DNA from: Pseudomonadota bacterium
Lineage (GTDB): Bacteria > Pseudomonadota > Gammaproteobacteria > Steroidobacterales > Steroidobacteraceae
Length of the DNA stretch: 64,000 nucleotides
NCBI GenBank assembly: GCA_018241425.1
Contig: JAFEDU010000003.1
Span: 186,001-250,000, forward strand
Direction: 5' to 3'
Below are positions 1-7,309 of this stretch, in pieces. The position numbers and the translations under genes were made by a program. The notes beneath the pieces were generated by a model. That model was not told where the DNA came from. It did not search any database and saw only the letters and a list, made by a program, of their open reading frames with translations. Each line of letters starts with the position of its first letter. Within the stretch, counting starts at the first letter, position 1.

Positions 1-562
1 GCAGATCGTGAACGCGCTGCAGACCGTGGTGAGCCGCGACGTCGACATCACCCAGGCCCCGGCGGTGGTCTCGGTGGGCGCGATCAAGGGCGGCATCCGC
101 TACAACATCATCCCGAGCGAGGTCGACATGCTCGGCACCATCCGCACCTTCACCGACCCGCAGCGCCAGGTGGTGATCGATTCGATGAAGCGCATCATCG
201 AGAACACCGCCGCCGCCAACGGCGCGACCGCGCAGCTGGTGCTGACGGAGCATTACCCGGTCACCTACAACGACCCGAAGCTCACCGCCCAGGTCCTGCC
301 CTCGCTCAAGGCGGTGGTCGGTGCCGAGCACGTGCGTGAGATGGACATGATCACCGCCTCCGAGGACTTCTCCATGTTCGCGCAGGCGGTCCCGGGCGTG
401 TTCTTCTTCGTCGGCGTCACGCCGGCGGACAAGGACCCGGCCACGGCGCCCGCCAATCACTCGGACTATTTCTATCTCGACGAGGGCGGCATCCCGGTGG
501 GGATGCGCGCCATGGCGCACGTGGTGGCCGACTACCTCGAGTCCCAGGCGCACGCGCCGTGA
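1..562 (+). CDS. M20 family metallo-amidohydrolase, C-terminal part (cut by window edge)
   Basis: The reading frame is open from the first bases of the window, so the N-terminal part lies outside. The visible 186 or so residues cover the end of the dimerisation domain and the return of the catalytic domain of an M20D-type amidohydrolase (N-acyl amino acid or hippurate hydrolase class). Two signatures support this: ASEDFSMFAQ, which carries the late acidic motif of the family, and ANHSDYF near the C terminus, which supplies a metal-binding histidine. Enzymes of this family hydrolyse N-acyl amide bonds with two metal ions; the substrate cannot be read from sequence. A signal peptide, if any, is outside the window. 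The stop overlaps the next start in GTGA, so the two genes are probably co-transcribed. Confidence 0.9.
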   Translation, partial: QIVNALQTVVSRDVDITQAPAVVSVGAIKGGIRYNIIPSEVDMLGTIRTFTDPQRQVVIDSMKRIIENTAAANGATAQLVLTEHYPVTYNDPKLTAQVLPSLKAVVGAEHVREMDMITASEDFSMFAQAVPGVFFFVGVTPADKDPATAPANHSDYFYLDEGGIPVGMRAMAHVVADYLESQAHAP

Positions 563-966
563 TCGATCACACCGGGGTCACGGTCGCGGACCTCGCACGC
601 TCGCGCGAGTTCTACGCCCGCGCGCTCGCACCGCTCGGCTACCGGCTGCTGGCGGACTTCCCGGCCGCCGTGACCGGCGGGTCTGACGTCGCCGGCTTCG
701 GGGTGCCCCCGAAGGCCGACTTCTGGGTGAGCCAGGGGACGCCCAACCGGCCGCCGGTGCACGTGGCCTTCCGTGCCGCAGAGCGCGCCCAGGTGGACGC
801 CTTCCACCGCGCCGCGCTCGCCGCCGGCGGCCGCGACAACGGCGCGCCCGGGCCCCGGCCGCACTACCACGAGCACTACTACGGTGCCTTCGTCCTGGAT
901 TTCGACGGACACAACATCGAGGTCGTCTGCCATGATGCAGTTCCTGCGTCGCCTGGTCGTACTTGA
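559..966 (+). CDS. VOC (glyoxalase/dioxygenase superfamily) protein
   Basis: A 135-residue single-module VOC protein. It begins with the typical first strand (IDHTGVTVADLARSREFY, with a metal-ligand-position histidine at residue 4) and ends with the typical last strand carrying HNIEV, whose glutamate is the usual second metal ligand. Members of this fold include glyoxalase I, fosfomycin resistance proteins and small dioxygenase-like enzymes. Nothing here fixes which, and the sequence does not show the FosA signature. The GTG start overlaps the stop of the M20 gene by four bases, and the transporter gene begins within its last codons, so all three look like one transcript. Cytoplasmic; function unassigned. 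Confidence 0.85.
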   Translation: MIDHTGVTVADLARSREFYARALAPLGYRLLADFPAAVTGGSDVAGFGVPPKADFWVSQGTPNRPPVHVAFRAAERAQVDAFHRAALAAGGRDNGAPGPRPHYHEHYYGAFVLDFDGHNIEVVCHDAVPASPGRT

Positions 967-2215
967 GCCCGGCGAGGCGCCCGCGCTGCTGGCGTCGTTT
1001 GCGACGCTGTTCCTCACGTTCGCGAGCTACACCATCCTGCGGCCGGTGCGCGATGCGCTGGGCATCACCTCGGGCACCGAGAACATCCCCTACCTCTTCT
1101 GGGGGGTGTTCGTGGTCATGCTGCTCCTGCAGCCGGTCTACGGCTTCCTCACTTCGCGCTTCGCACGCTCGGTGTTCCTGCCCTGGACCTACATCTTCTT
1201 CGCCGTGAACCTCCTGGGCTTCTGGGCATGGTTTCACGCCTCCGAGGACCACACCTGGATCGCGCGCACCTACTTCGTGTGGGTGAGCGTGTTCAACCTG
1301 TTCGTGGTGGCGGCCTTCTGGAGCCTCATGGCCGACGTCTTCAACCGGGAGCAGGCGGGACGGCTGTTCGGCTTTATCTGGGCCGGCGCCAGCACGGGCG
1401 GGCTGGTGGGCCCCGCGATTGCCAAGAAGCTGGCCGTCCCGCTCGGCGCGGTCAACCTGCTGCCGCTGTCGGCGGGCCTCCTGCTGGCCGCCCTGGGCGC
1501 CATGGGGTTCGTCATCGCATGGTCGCGGCGGCAGGGAACTCAGGCGGTGGCGGGTGCGCCGGCGATGCCGGAGCGTGGTGTGGGCGGGAGCGCCTTCGCT
1601 GCCTTCTCGCAGGTGGTGCGCTCACCCTACCTCCTGGGCATCGTCGCCTTCGTGGTGCTGATGACCTGGGTGTCGACCTTCCTGTACCTCGAGCAGGCGG
1701 CATTCGTGAAGCAGGCGATCAAGAGCACTGACGAACGTGCCGCGTTCTTCGCCGGCATTGACCTCTACGTGCAGGCGGCCTCGCTCATCATCCAGTTCCT
1801 GCTGTTCGCGCGGCTGTTCCGCTGGTTTGGCATGCGCGTGCTCCTGGCGGCGGTACCGGTGCTCATGATGCTCGGGTACGCCACCTTCGCGCTCGCGCCG
1901 TCCTTCATGGTGCTGGTGGTGGTGTACGCGGTGCGCCGCGTGGCCGACTACGCCATCACCCGGCCCTGCCGCGATTCGCTGTTCACGGTCGTGAGCCGCG
2001 AGGAGAAGTACCAGGCGAAGAGTCTCATCGACACCTTCGCCTACCGCGGCGGCGATGCCGTGAGCGGCTCGCTGTACAAGGCCATCACGGGCGGACTCGG
2101 GGCGGGCCCGGCGGCGGTCGGCTGGCTCGGGGCGGTGGTCGCCGCCGCGTGGGCGGTGCTCGCCCTCGCGCTCGGGCGCGGCTACCAGGCGCGCAGTAGC
2201 GGCACGCGCGGCTGA
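932..2215 (+). CDS. MFS-type transporter, Tlc/nucleotide-translocase-like
   Basis: A 427-residue polytopic inner-membrane protein with about twelve hydrophobic segments. The first segment is followed by ILRPVRDALG, a loop typical of the MFS branch that includes the ATP/ADP translocases (Tlc) of intracellular bacteria and related proteins in free-living bacteria. The relation to Tlc is family knowledge plus inference; a nucleotide substrate is not shown. The open frame reaches further upstream, but the hydrophobic protein begins at the paired ATG codons at 932/935, inside the end of the VOC gene, so that start is preferred over upstream ones that would encode an Arg/Pro-rich leader. It is probably the third gene of a unit with the amidohydrolase and VOC genes. 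It converges on the secreted-protein gene 27 bases downstream. Confidence 0.82.
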   Translation: MMQFLRRLVVLEPGEAPALLASFATLFLTFASYTILRPVRDALGITSGTENIPYLFWGVFVVMLLLQPVYGFLTSRFARSVFLPWTYIFFAVNLLGFWAWFHASEDHTWIARTYFVWVSVFNLFVVAAFWSLMADVFNREQAGRLFGFIWAGASTGGLVGPAIAKKLAVPLGAVNLLPLSAGLLLAALGAMGFVIAWSRRQGTQAVAGAPAMPERGVGGSAFAAFSQVVRSPYLLGIVAFVVLMTWVSTFLYLEQAAFVKQAIKSTDERAAFFAGIDLYVQAASLIIQFLLFARLFRWFGMRVLLAAVPVLMMLGYATFALAPSFMVLVVVYAVRRVADYAITRPCRDSLFTVVSREEKYQAKSLIDTFAYRGGDAVSGSLYKAITGGLGAGPAAVGWLGAVVAAAWAVLALALGRGYQARSSGTRG

Positions 2216-2242
2216 TTTCCTGGGGCGCCGGAGCGCAGAGCC

Positions 2243-2737
2243 TCAGCGCGCGAGGTTGCGGGCGTAGTATTCGTCGTCCTGCGGAAACATTTTCTTCAGG
2301 TAGAACGACTCGGATGACATGACACCGAGCATGTCGCTGCACGCGACCGCCTTGTCCTCGGCTTGCTGCAGCCTATCGAGCAACTTGCTGTGGTCATGCG
2401 CCGCCTGATACCACCCCCGCGCGTTCGCCTTGAGCTGCTCGATGGCGTCTGTCCTGCGGTTGGGCTCAACCCGCGCGGCTGCAAAGCGTTCAATGGCCCG
2501 GTCGACAGAATCGACGTAGGGCCCATTGTTGCGCTGCCACGCTGCGTCCGATTGCGCCACGATGGCTCTCTGCGCGTGCGCGGCACAGAAGTCCGCCACT
2601 CCGCGGTACATGCCGTTGAGACGTTCAACGTCGGATACGTAAGCAGAGAACGCCGCGGTGTCGGGGTCGACGACCTGGGTCTGGCCCACGGTTGCAGTCA
2701 GGGCGACTAGGGAGAGGCTGATGGCGACTCGGCGCAC
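2243..2737 (-). CDS. Hypothetical secreted protein
   Basis: 164 residues beginning with a clear Sec signal peptide (MRRVAISLSLVALTATVGQ). The mature part is mostly helical and charged, with two cysteines (FCAAH and VACSD) that could form a disulfide in the periplasm. I do not recognise a family. It resembles other small periplasmic helical proteins only in general character. It is transcribed away from the kinase module and converges on the MFS gene. The 93 bases between it and the kinase gene upstream show no gene. Function unknown. Confidence 0.7.
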   Translation of the reverse strand: MRRVAISLSLVALTATVGQTQVVDPDTAAFSAYVSDVERLNGMYRGVADFCAAHAQRAIVAQSDAAWQRNNGPYVDSVDRAIERFAAARVEPNRRTDAIEQLKANARGWYQAAHDHSKLLDRLQQAEDKAVACSDMLGVMSSESFYLKKMFPQDDEYYARNLAR

Positions 2738-2830
2738 GATAATTTCTGCTCACGGATCCGCGCGCAGCAGGGCGCGTGGTGTCGGATCACGTTACCACGC
2801 GGGAGCCGTCCGCGCAGTCGACCTCTGAGG

Positions 2831-4276
2831 TCAGGCGGCGCTCGGTTGCTGTTCGCCGGCGGCGCCGACCCTGAGGGCGGCCGCAGCGACGATGATCTCG
2901 GTGGCGGTGGTGAAGCGCTCGCCGCGCGACTTGGCGAGCAGGCGGTTGAGGAAGGGCTGGTAGCGCGCCAGACGTTCAGGAAGCTGTGGCACGGGGGAAC
3001 TCACGTGCTGCTGCAGTACTTCCATGGCCGAGGTCCCGGTGTACGGTCTCTGGCCAGTGAGCATCTCGTAGCAGATGATCCCCAGGCTGTAGAAGTCCGA
3101 GCGGGCATCCAGGGATTCCCCGAGCGCCTGCTCGGGGCTCATGTAATAGGGCGAGCCCAGCAGCACGCCGGTATGGGTGCTCATCGTGTTGCCATCGAGC
3201 GAGCGGGCGAGCCCGAAGTCGATCAGCGCCACGCCGTCGTTCTCGCGCAGCATGACGTTGGGCGGCTTGAGGTCGCGATGCACCAGGCCTGCCTCGTGCA
3301 CCACCTGCAGTGCGGAGGCGATCTGCACCAGGTAATGCAACGCTTCCTGCTCGGAGACGCCGCGCTGGATGCGCGCCTTGAGGTCTCCGCGCGGCAGGTA
3401 CTCCATCGCGAGGTACTCGAAACCGCCGTGCACGCCGTAGTCGTAGATCTCGACCACGAGCGGGCTGCGCACCGCCATGATGGCGGTGTACTCGCGCTCG
3501 AGGAATTGACGACCCGCCGCCTCGTCGCGCAGGGTCTTGGAGACCTTGAGCGCCACGTTGTGGCCGCGGTGGGCGCTCGTGGCGAGGTACACCACGGCCT
3601 TTTCCGACTCGCCGATCTTCAGGCGCAGCGTATAGCCCGGGATCACTTCCGCGCTCGCCGCCGCGAGCAGCGCGGCGACACCCGCCGGCTGCAACGGCTC
3701 CTCGCCAGCCTCCGCCGGTGCGGGGGACTCGGGCGTGCCGGCTTCCGCGCCGGCGGCCACCGCCGAGGGGGGCGTGGCGGTGGCCGAAGGATCCGCGTTC
3801 AGGGCCTGGTCGCGGGCGAGGTTGGCGAGGCTCGCCAGGCGTCGCGCCACGCGCCGCTCGACCCGTCGCAGCGCCACGCGCACCGCGGTGCTCAGGCGCT
3901 CCGGGGTCAGGAGGCGCTTGGGCAGGTAGTCCACCGCTCCCAGCTGCAGGGCACGCACCGCCGTGAGTTCGTTGCCGTTCTCGGCGATCGCGATCACCGC
4001 CGGCGTCGCCGGCTGTTCCCTCAGGCGCCGCAGGAGCGAAAGCCCACGCGCCGCAGCGTCCTCCGGGGTCGACCCGAAATCCGCCGCCAGCATCAGGAGG
4101 TCGCAGTCGCGCCCGGAGAACATGGTGCACCAGCGCTCGAACTCTGCGAGGTTGAGCATGCTCACGCTCGCCTGCGGGCACAGCACGTCCAGGTGATGGC
4201 GCAGCCACTCGCTGTAGCGGGCGTCGTCGTCGACGATCAGGAGGCGCGCCGGCGGGGCGCTGCGGCGCGAGGTCAC
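2831..4276 (-). CDS. Degenerate receiver domain fused to Ser/Thr protein kinase
   Basis: A 481-residue soluble protein. Residues 11-130 have the CheY fold: the acidic pocket DDD is at 16-18 and the lysine at 120 (DYLPK). The position expected for the phosphorylated aspartate (after DLLML, residue 64) is alanine, so it is probably a pseudo-receiver. An Ala/Pro linker (150-205) leads to a Hanks-type kinase domain (213-465). That domain has the catalytic lysine in VALKVSK (K244), HRDLKPPN (333-340, D335), DFG (353-355) and a SPE motif in place of APE. The glycine loop (IGESEKAVVY, 221-230) has lost most glycines. No membrane segment is visible. The start codon overlaps the stop of the TonB-domain gene (ATGA), so the two proteins are co-translated and probably act together. 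Catalytic residues suggest an active kinase; the control input may be protein contact rather than phosphorylation. Confidence 0.88.
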   Translation of the reverse strand: MTSRRSAPPARLLIVDDDARYSEWLRHHLDVLCPQASVSMLNLAEFERWCTMFSGRDCDLLMLAADFGSTPEDAAARGLSLLRRLREQPATPAVIAIAENGNELTAVRALQLGAVDYLPKRLLTPERLSTAVRVALRRVERRVARRLASLANLARDQALNADPSATATPPSAVAAGAEAGTPESPAPAEAGEEPLQPAGVAALLAAASAEVIPGYTLRLKIGESEKAVVYLATSAHRGHNVALKVSKTLRDEAAGRQFLEREYTAIMAVRSPLVVEIYDYGVHGGFEYLAMEYLPRGDLKARIQRGVSEQEALHYLVQIASALQVVHEAGLVHRDLKPPNVMLRENDGVALIDFGLARSLDGNTMSTHTGVLLGSPYYMSPEQALGESLDARSDFYSLGIICYEMLTGQRPYTGTSAMEVLQQHVSSPVPQLPERLARYQPFLNRLLAKSRGERFTTATEIIVAAAALRVGAAGEQQPSAA

Positions 4277-6339
4277 GATTGCACCGCGAAGCGCACGCGC
4301 ACGCGTGCCCGCAGGGATACGGGGGCGCCGGCGCGCAGCACCGGCTGGTAGCGCCAGTGCCTTACCGCGTCCAGGGCGCTCTGTTCGAACACGCCCACCG
4401 GTTGCGCGCCTACGATCGACGCCTCGCCCACGGAGCCGTCGGTGTTCACCAGGAACTGCACGTCGACCCAGCCCTCGATGCCACGGGTACGCGCGGCGTC
4501 GGGGTACTGCGGCGCGGTGTAGCGCGTGCGCGTGAGCGTGCTGGCATCGACCGCGGCAGCCTCGGGGGCCACGGCTGCCGGAGCGGGGGCGGCAGTCGGA
4601 GCGGGCGCCGCGGCCGGCGCGGGCGCCGCGGCCGGCGCGGGCGCCGGTGCGGGGTTCTGCAAGGCTGCGATCTCCGCCTCCGTGGCCGCAAGCGCCGACG
4701 GGCTCGCCCCGGCCGCCTGCGCCTCGGTCAGCCAGCGGCGCGCGCCACTTGAGTCCTGGGCCTTCACGGCGGCATGCGCCTCATCGAGCAGGCGGTTCTC
4801 GAAGGCGGTGCGCGCGGCGAGGGTCGAGGCACTGGCGGGCTCGGACTGCGCCAGCTGTTCTAGGTAGTAGCGGGCGCTGTCGTTGGGCGGCTCGACCAGC
4901 CGTCCCTGCGCCATGCGCTGGTTGAAGAGCGACTCGGTGTGCGCCAGGGCGTCGGCGCGCACGTTGCCGCGCAGCTGCTGGACCGAGGCACGCACGGTGT
5001 CCAGTTCCCCGGCGTCCGCGCCGGATTCCTGCGCGGCCGTGGCGAGGCGTTCGGCCTGGTCGGCGTTGCCGGCCGCAACCGCCTGGCGGGCGTCCGCCAG
5101 GAGGCGCGTGGCGAGCGCCGCGCGTGCCTCCTGCACCGCGGCGTTCGTCGGGGCGAGCGCGCGCGCGGACTCGAGGTAGAAGTGGGCGTTCAGCTGCGAA
5201 GGGTCGATGAGCGACCCGGCGGTGAGGGCATCCTGGGCGCGGCCGAGGTAGTCCTGCACCCGCTCGTCGACCTGCTTCTGCGCCAGCTGGACGCGCGCCT
5301 CGTCGACCAGCGTGGAGTGGTGGCCGCCCTTGGCCGCATCGTCCAGGACCGCCAGCGCCGCGCCGACGTCGCCACCGGCAGCCGCGCGCTGGGCGCGGCC
5401 GAGCACGGCCCGCTCGCGCTGCGCGCCGATCTGGGCGGTGAGGAACGCGACGCGGGGATGATCGGGCTTGATCGCGCGCGCGGCATCGGCGAGCTGCTGC
5501 GCGGCATCGAGGTGGTGATCGGCGAGCTGGGACTCGCCATCCGTCACCAGGCGGTCGATGACCTGTTCCAGGCCGTTGACCGCGCGCGGATCGCGCGCGT
5601 TGCGCTTGAGCGCCTCGCGGTACAGGGCCGCTGCGTTGTCGTCCGCCGGCGCGATCAGGGCGCCGGCGGCGAGCGCGCGGTCGGCGCGCTCGAGCAGGTC
5701 CTCGAGCGCGGGATCATGGGCGGCGGCGGTGGGTTCCGCGCTCCCGGCGGCCGGATGCGCGGGCGGCGTCCCGTTGTGCAGCGCGAACCAGCCCGCGGTG
5801 ACGATCGCGGCGAGCACCGCGATCCCGATCAGGGCCAGCCGCAGGCGCGGTGGCCGGGCCGGCGGGGCCGCGCGCGCGCGCGGGGCGCGCACGCCCTCCT
5901 GGTGGCGCCGCCAGGCGCTGTCGACGAACAGGCGCACGCGCTGCTCGGAGACGGGCTTGTGCAGGAAGCGGTGCACCGTCCCGTCGGTGATGTGGTTGGT
6001 GAGTGCGCCCTGCTCCTCGGCGCCACCTGCGACGATCAGCACCAGGTCCGGGAACTGGCTGTGCAGGCGCTGGGTGAGCTGGGCGATAGGGGTGGCGACC
6101 GCGGCGCAGTCGAGGACGGCGACGCCGGCGTGCTGGGCCATCAGCGCCTGCGCGAAGTCGATCTCGGAGCCCGCGACCCGTACCGGGTGCGCGGGCTCGG
6201 TCACGCCGCGCAGCGTGCCGAGGAAGCGCTCGTCATGCGTGAGCGCGATCAGCGGCGCGACGCCGATCGCATAGGTGCCGGCCGCGGCACCCTGCGGCGC
6301 TGCGCTCTTGCTCGGCTGAGATTGGGGACTTACGGCCAC
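4273..6339 (-). CDS. Receiver-like / TM / repeat / TonB C-terminal protein
   Basis: A 688-residue protein with an unusual order of parts. Residues 25-145 resemble a CheY receiver: acidic pair D36-E37, candidate phospho-acceptor D77 in VAVLD, and K128 in FLHKP. A single membrane segment lies near 166-187, so the receiver is predicted cytoplasmic and the rest periplasmic. Residues 205-575 form helical Ala-rich repeats of TPR-like character, followed by a Pro/Ala linker (about 575-600). The last 85 residues are a TonB C-terminal domain (YPDAARTRGIEGWVDVQF, then a conserved WRYQP). Family knowledge: that domain usually binds TonB boxes of outer-membrane receptors and is tethered by a short N-terminal helix energised by ExbBD. 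No exbB or exbD is present in this window. The downstream kinase gene overlaps it by four bases. Confidence 0.87.
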   Translation of the reverse strand: MAVSPQSQPSKSAAPQGAAAGTYAIGVAPLIALTHDERFLGTLRGVTEPAHPVRVAGSEIDFAQALMAQHAGVAVLDCAAVATPIAQLTQRLHSQFPDLVLIVAGGAEEQGALTNHITDGTVHRFLHKPVSEQRVRLFVDSAWRRHQEGVRAPRARAAPPARPPRLRLALIGIAVLAAIVTAGWFALHNGTPPAHPAAGSAEPTAAAHDPALEDLLERADRALAAGALIAPADDNAAALYREALKRNARDPRAVNGLEQVIDRLVTDGESQLADHHLDAAQQLADAARAIKPDHPRVAFLTAQIGAQRERAVLGRAQRAAAGGDVGAALAVLDDAAKGGHHSTLVDEARVQLAQKQVDERVQDYLGRAQDALTAGSLIDPSQLNAHFYLESARALAPTNAAVQEARAALATRLLADARQAVAAGNADQAERLATAAQESGADAGELDTVRASVQQLRGNVRADALAHTESLFNQRMAQGRLVEPPNDSARYYLEQLAQSEPASASTLAARTAFENRLLDEAHAAVKAQDSSGARRWLTEAQAAGASPSALAATEAEIAALQNPAPAPAPAAAPAPAAAPAPTAAPAPAAVAPEAAAVDASTLTRTRYTAPQYPDAARTRGIEGWVDVQFLVNTDGSVGEASIVGAQPVGVFEQSALDAVRHWRYQPVLRAGAPVSLRARVRVRFAVQS
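4601..4647 (+). repeat. In-frame 18-bp tandem repeat in the TonB-protein linker
   Basis: Two perfect copies of the 18-base unit GCGGGCGCCGCGGCCGGC (4601-4618 and 4619-4636) are followed by an 11-base partial copy. On the minus strand they encode an alternating Ala/Pro hexapeptide in the linker before the TonB C-terminal domain. The unit is a multiple of three, so copy-number change would alter linker length without a frameshift. Confidence 0.85.
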
Positions 6340-6576
6340 GGTTATTACAGCGCTTTGGGAAACCCCGCCCGTCGGGCCTCCAGCCCGCCGCTCCCGTCAC
6401 GATGAGGCATGCCGCCGCCGGTGTCGCTAAGCGGGGCGGGATTCTGTGAAACGGGTCATCCGCGGCGGTACGCCCCGAAGAAGGGCACTGGCGGGGGTGT
6501 GACGCAGGCATCAAAACGCCGGAAAACCCCGCGCCCGATGCGACATTGTCTGCCCGGGCGGGGGGCCCGCGCCGCC
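6340..6576. other. Intergenic region between gspB and the TonB-domain gene, no gene seen
   Basis: A 237-base stretch with no credible coding frame. It separates the end of the long mdh-to-gspB run from the receiver/TonB-kinase pair, both on the minus strand, so the promoter of that pair should lie here. I see GC-rich short inverted repeats but no convincing -35/-10 pair, and nothing matching a riboswitch that I recognise. Confidence 0.4.
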
Positions 6577-7305
6577 TCAGTCCCTGGGCAGGAGGAAGCG
6601 CGATCCGGCGTAGGTCAGGACGGCGCCCTCGGGCGTGATGCTGTCCACGTGCACGCCCTCGGGCAGGGAGTCGCCCTCCCGCAGCTTCTTCATGTTGATC
6701 ATGACGAAGCGCTCCTCGGGACGCTGCGCGTAGACGTGCAGGTCCAGCCGCAGCTCCGGGACGTGCGTATTCGGCATCGCCGCCACGTCCTGGTACAGCG
6801 GCACGCCGTCGGCGGTGCCGCGGCGCACGTGGCTGCCGAGCGTGGGCGCCGGCACGCCCGCCGCAGCGCTCGCCGGGACGGGCGGTGCATCTGTCGCAGG
6901 CTCGACGTCCTCGGAACTCGTGTCATCAGCCGCGGCGGCGGCGGGTGCCGGCGTCGAGCCGCTGGGGGCCGTGGCCGGCGCTGCCGCGGGGGCCGGTGCC
7001 GCGGCGCTCGCGGGCACCGCGGCCGTCAGTGGCGCCGCCGCCGGGCCGGGCGCGGGCCCCGGGGCCGCGGCCATGGCGCCGGGTACGGCGGCGGGTTGTG
7101 CCATCGCGCTATCCACGTGCGCCGGCCGGCGCAGCACGACCCAGCCCACGATGGCCGCGTTGGCCACCAGGAGGAGCCCCAGCACCAGCGCCCACAGTGG
7201 CAGGCGCGGCCTGGGCGGGGCCACCTTCACCTCGAACAGTGCCGGCCCGCTCTGGCGCTGGCGGTCGCTCTCGGACTTCTTCAGGGCATCGAGGATGAAC
7301 GACAT
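6577..7305 (-). CDS. gspB: GspB/ExeB-type type II secretion assembly protein
   Basis: 242 residues. The N terminus MSFILDALKKSESDRQRQ is the family signature of GspB/ExeB. It is followed by one membrane helix at about residues 36-58, a long Ala/Pro linker (about 65-150) and the C-terminal periplasmic domain (about 160-242, including VPLYQDVAAMP and LPEGVHVDSI). Family knowledge: ExeB/GspB pairs with ExeA/GspA in the inner membrane to help insert or pass the type II secretin through the peptidoglycan. It follows gspA by four bases, in the expected pairing. No other gsp genes are in the window, so the secretin and pseudopilins must be elsewhere. Confidence 0.88.
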   Translation of the reverse strand: MSFILDALKKSESDRQRQSGPALFEVKVAPPRPRLPLWALVLGLLLVANAAIVGWVVLRRPAHVDSAMAQPAAVPGAMAAAPGPAPGPAAAPLTAAVPASAAAPAPAAAPATAPSGSTPAPAAAAADDTSSEDVEPATDAPPVPASAAAGVPAPTLGSHVRRGTADGVPLYQDVAAMPNTHVPELRLDLHVYAQRPEERFVMINMKKLREGDSLPEGVHVDSITPEGAVLTYAGSRFLLPRD

Positions 7306-7309
7306 CGCA

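Noticed and set aside
2846..6405. Long open frames on the plus strand opposite the kinase and TonB-domain genes
   Set aside because: They are Arg/Gly/His-rich antisense shadows typical of very GC-rich coding DNA. The minus-strand frames carry recognisable domains and coupled starts.
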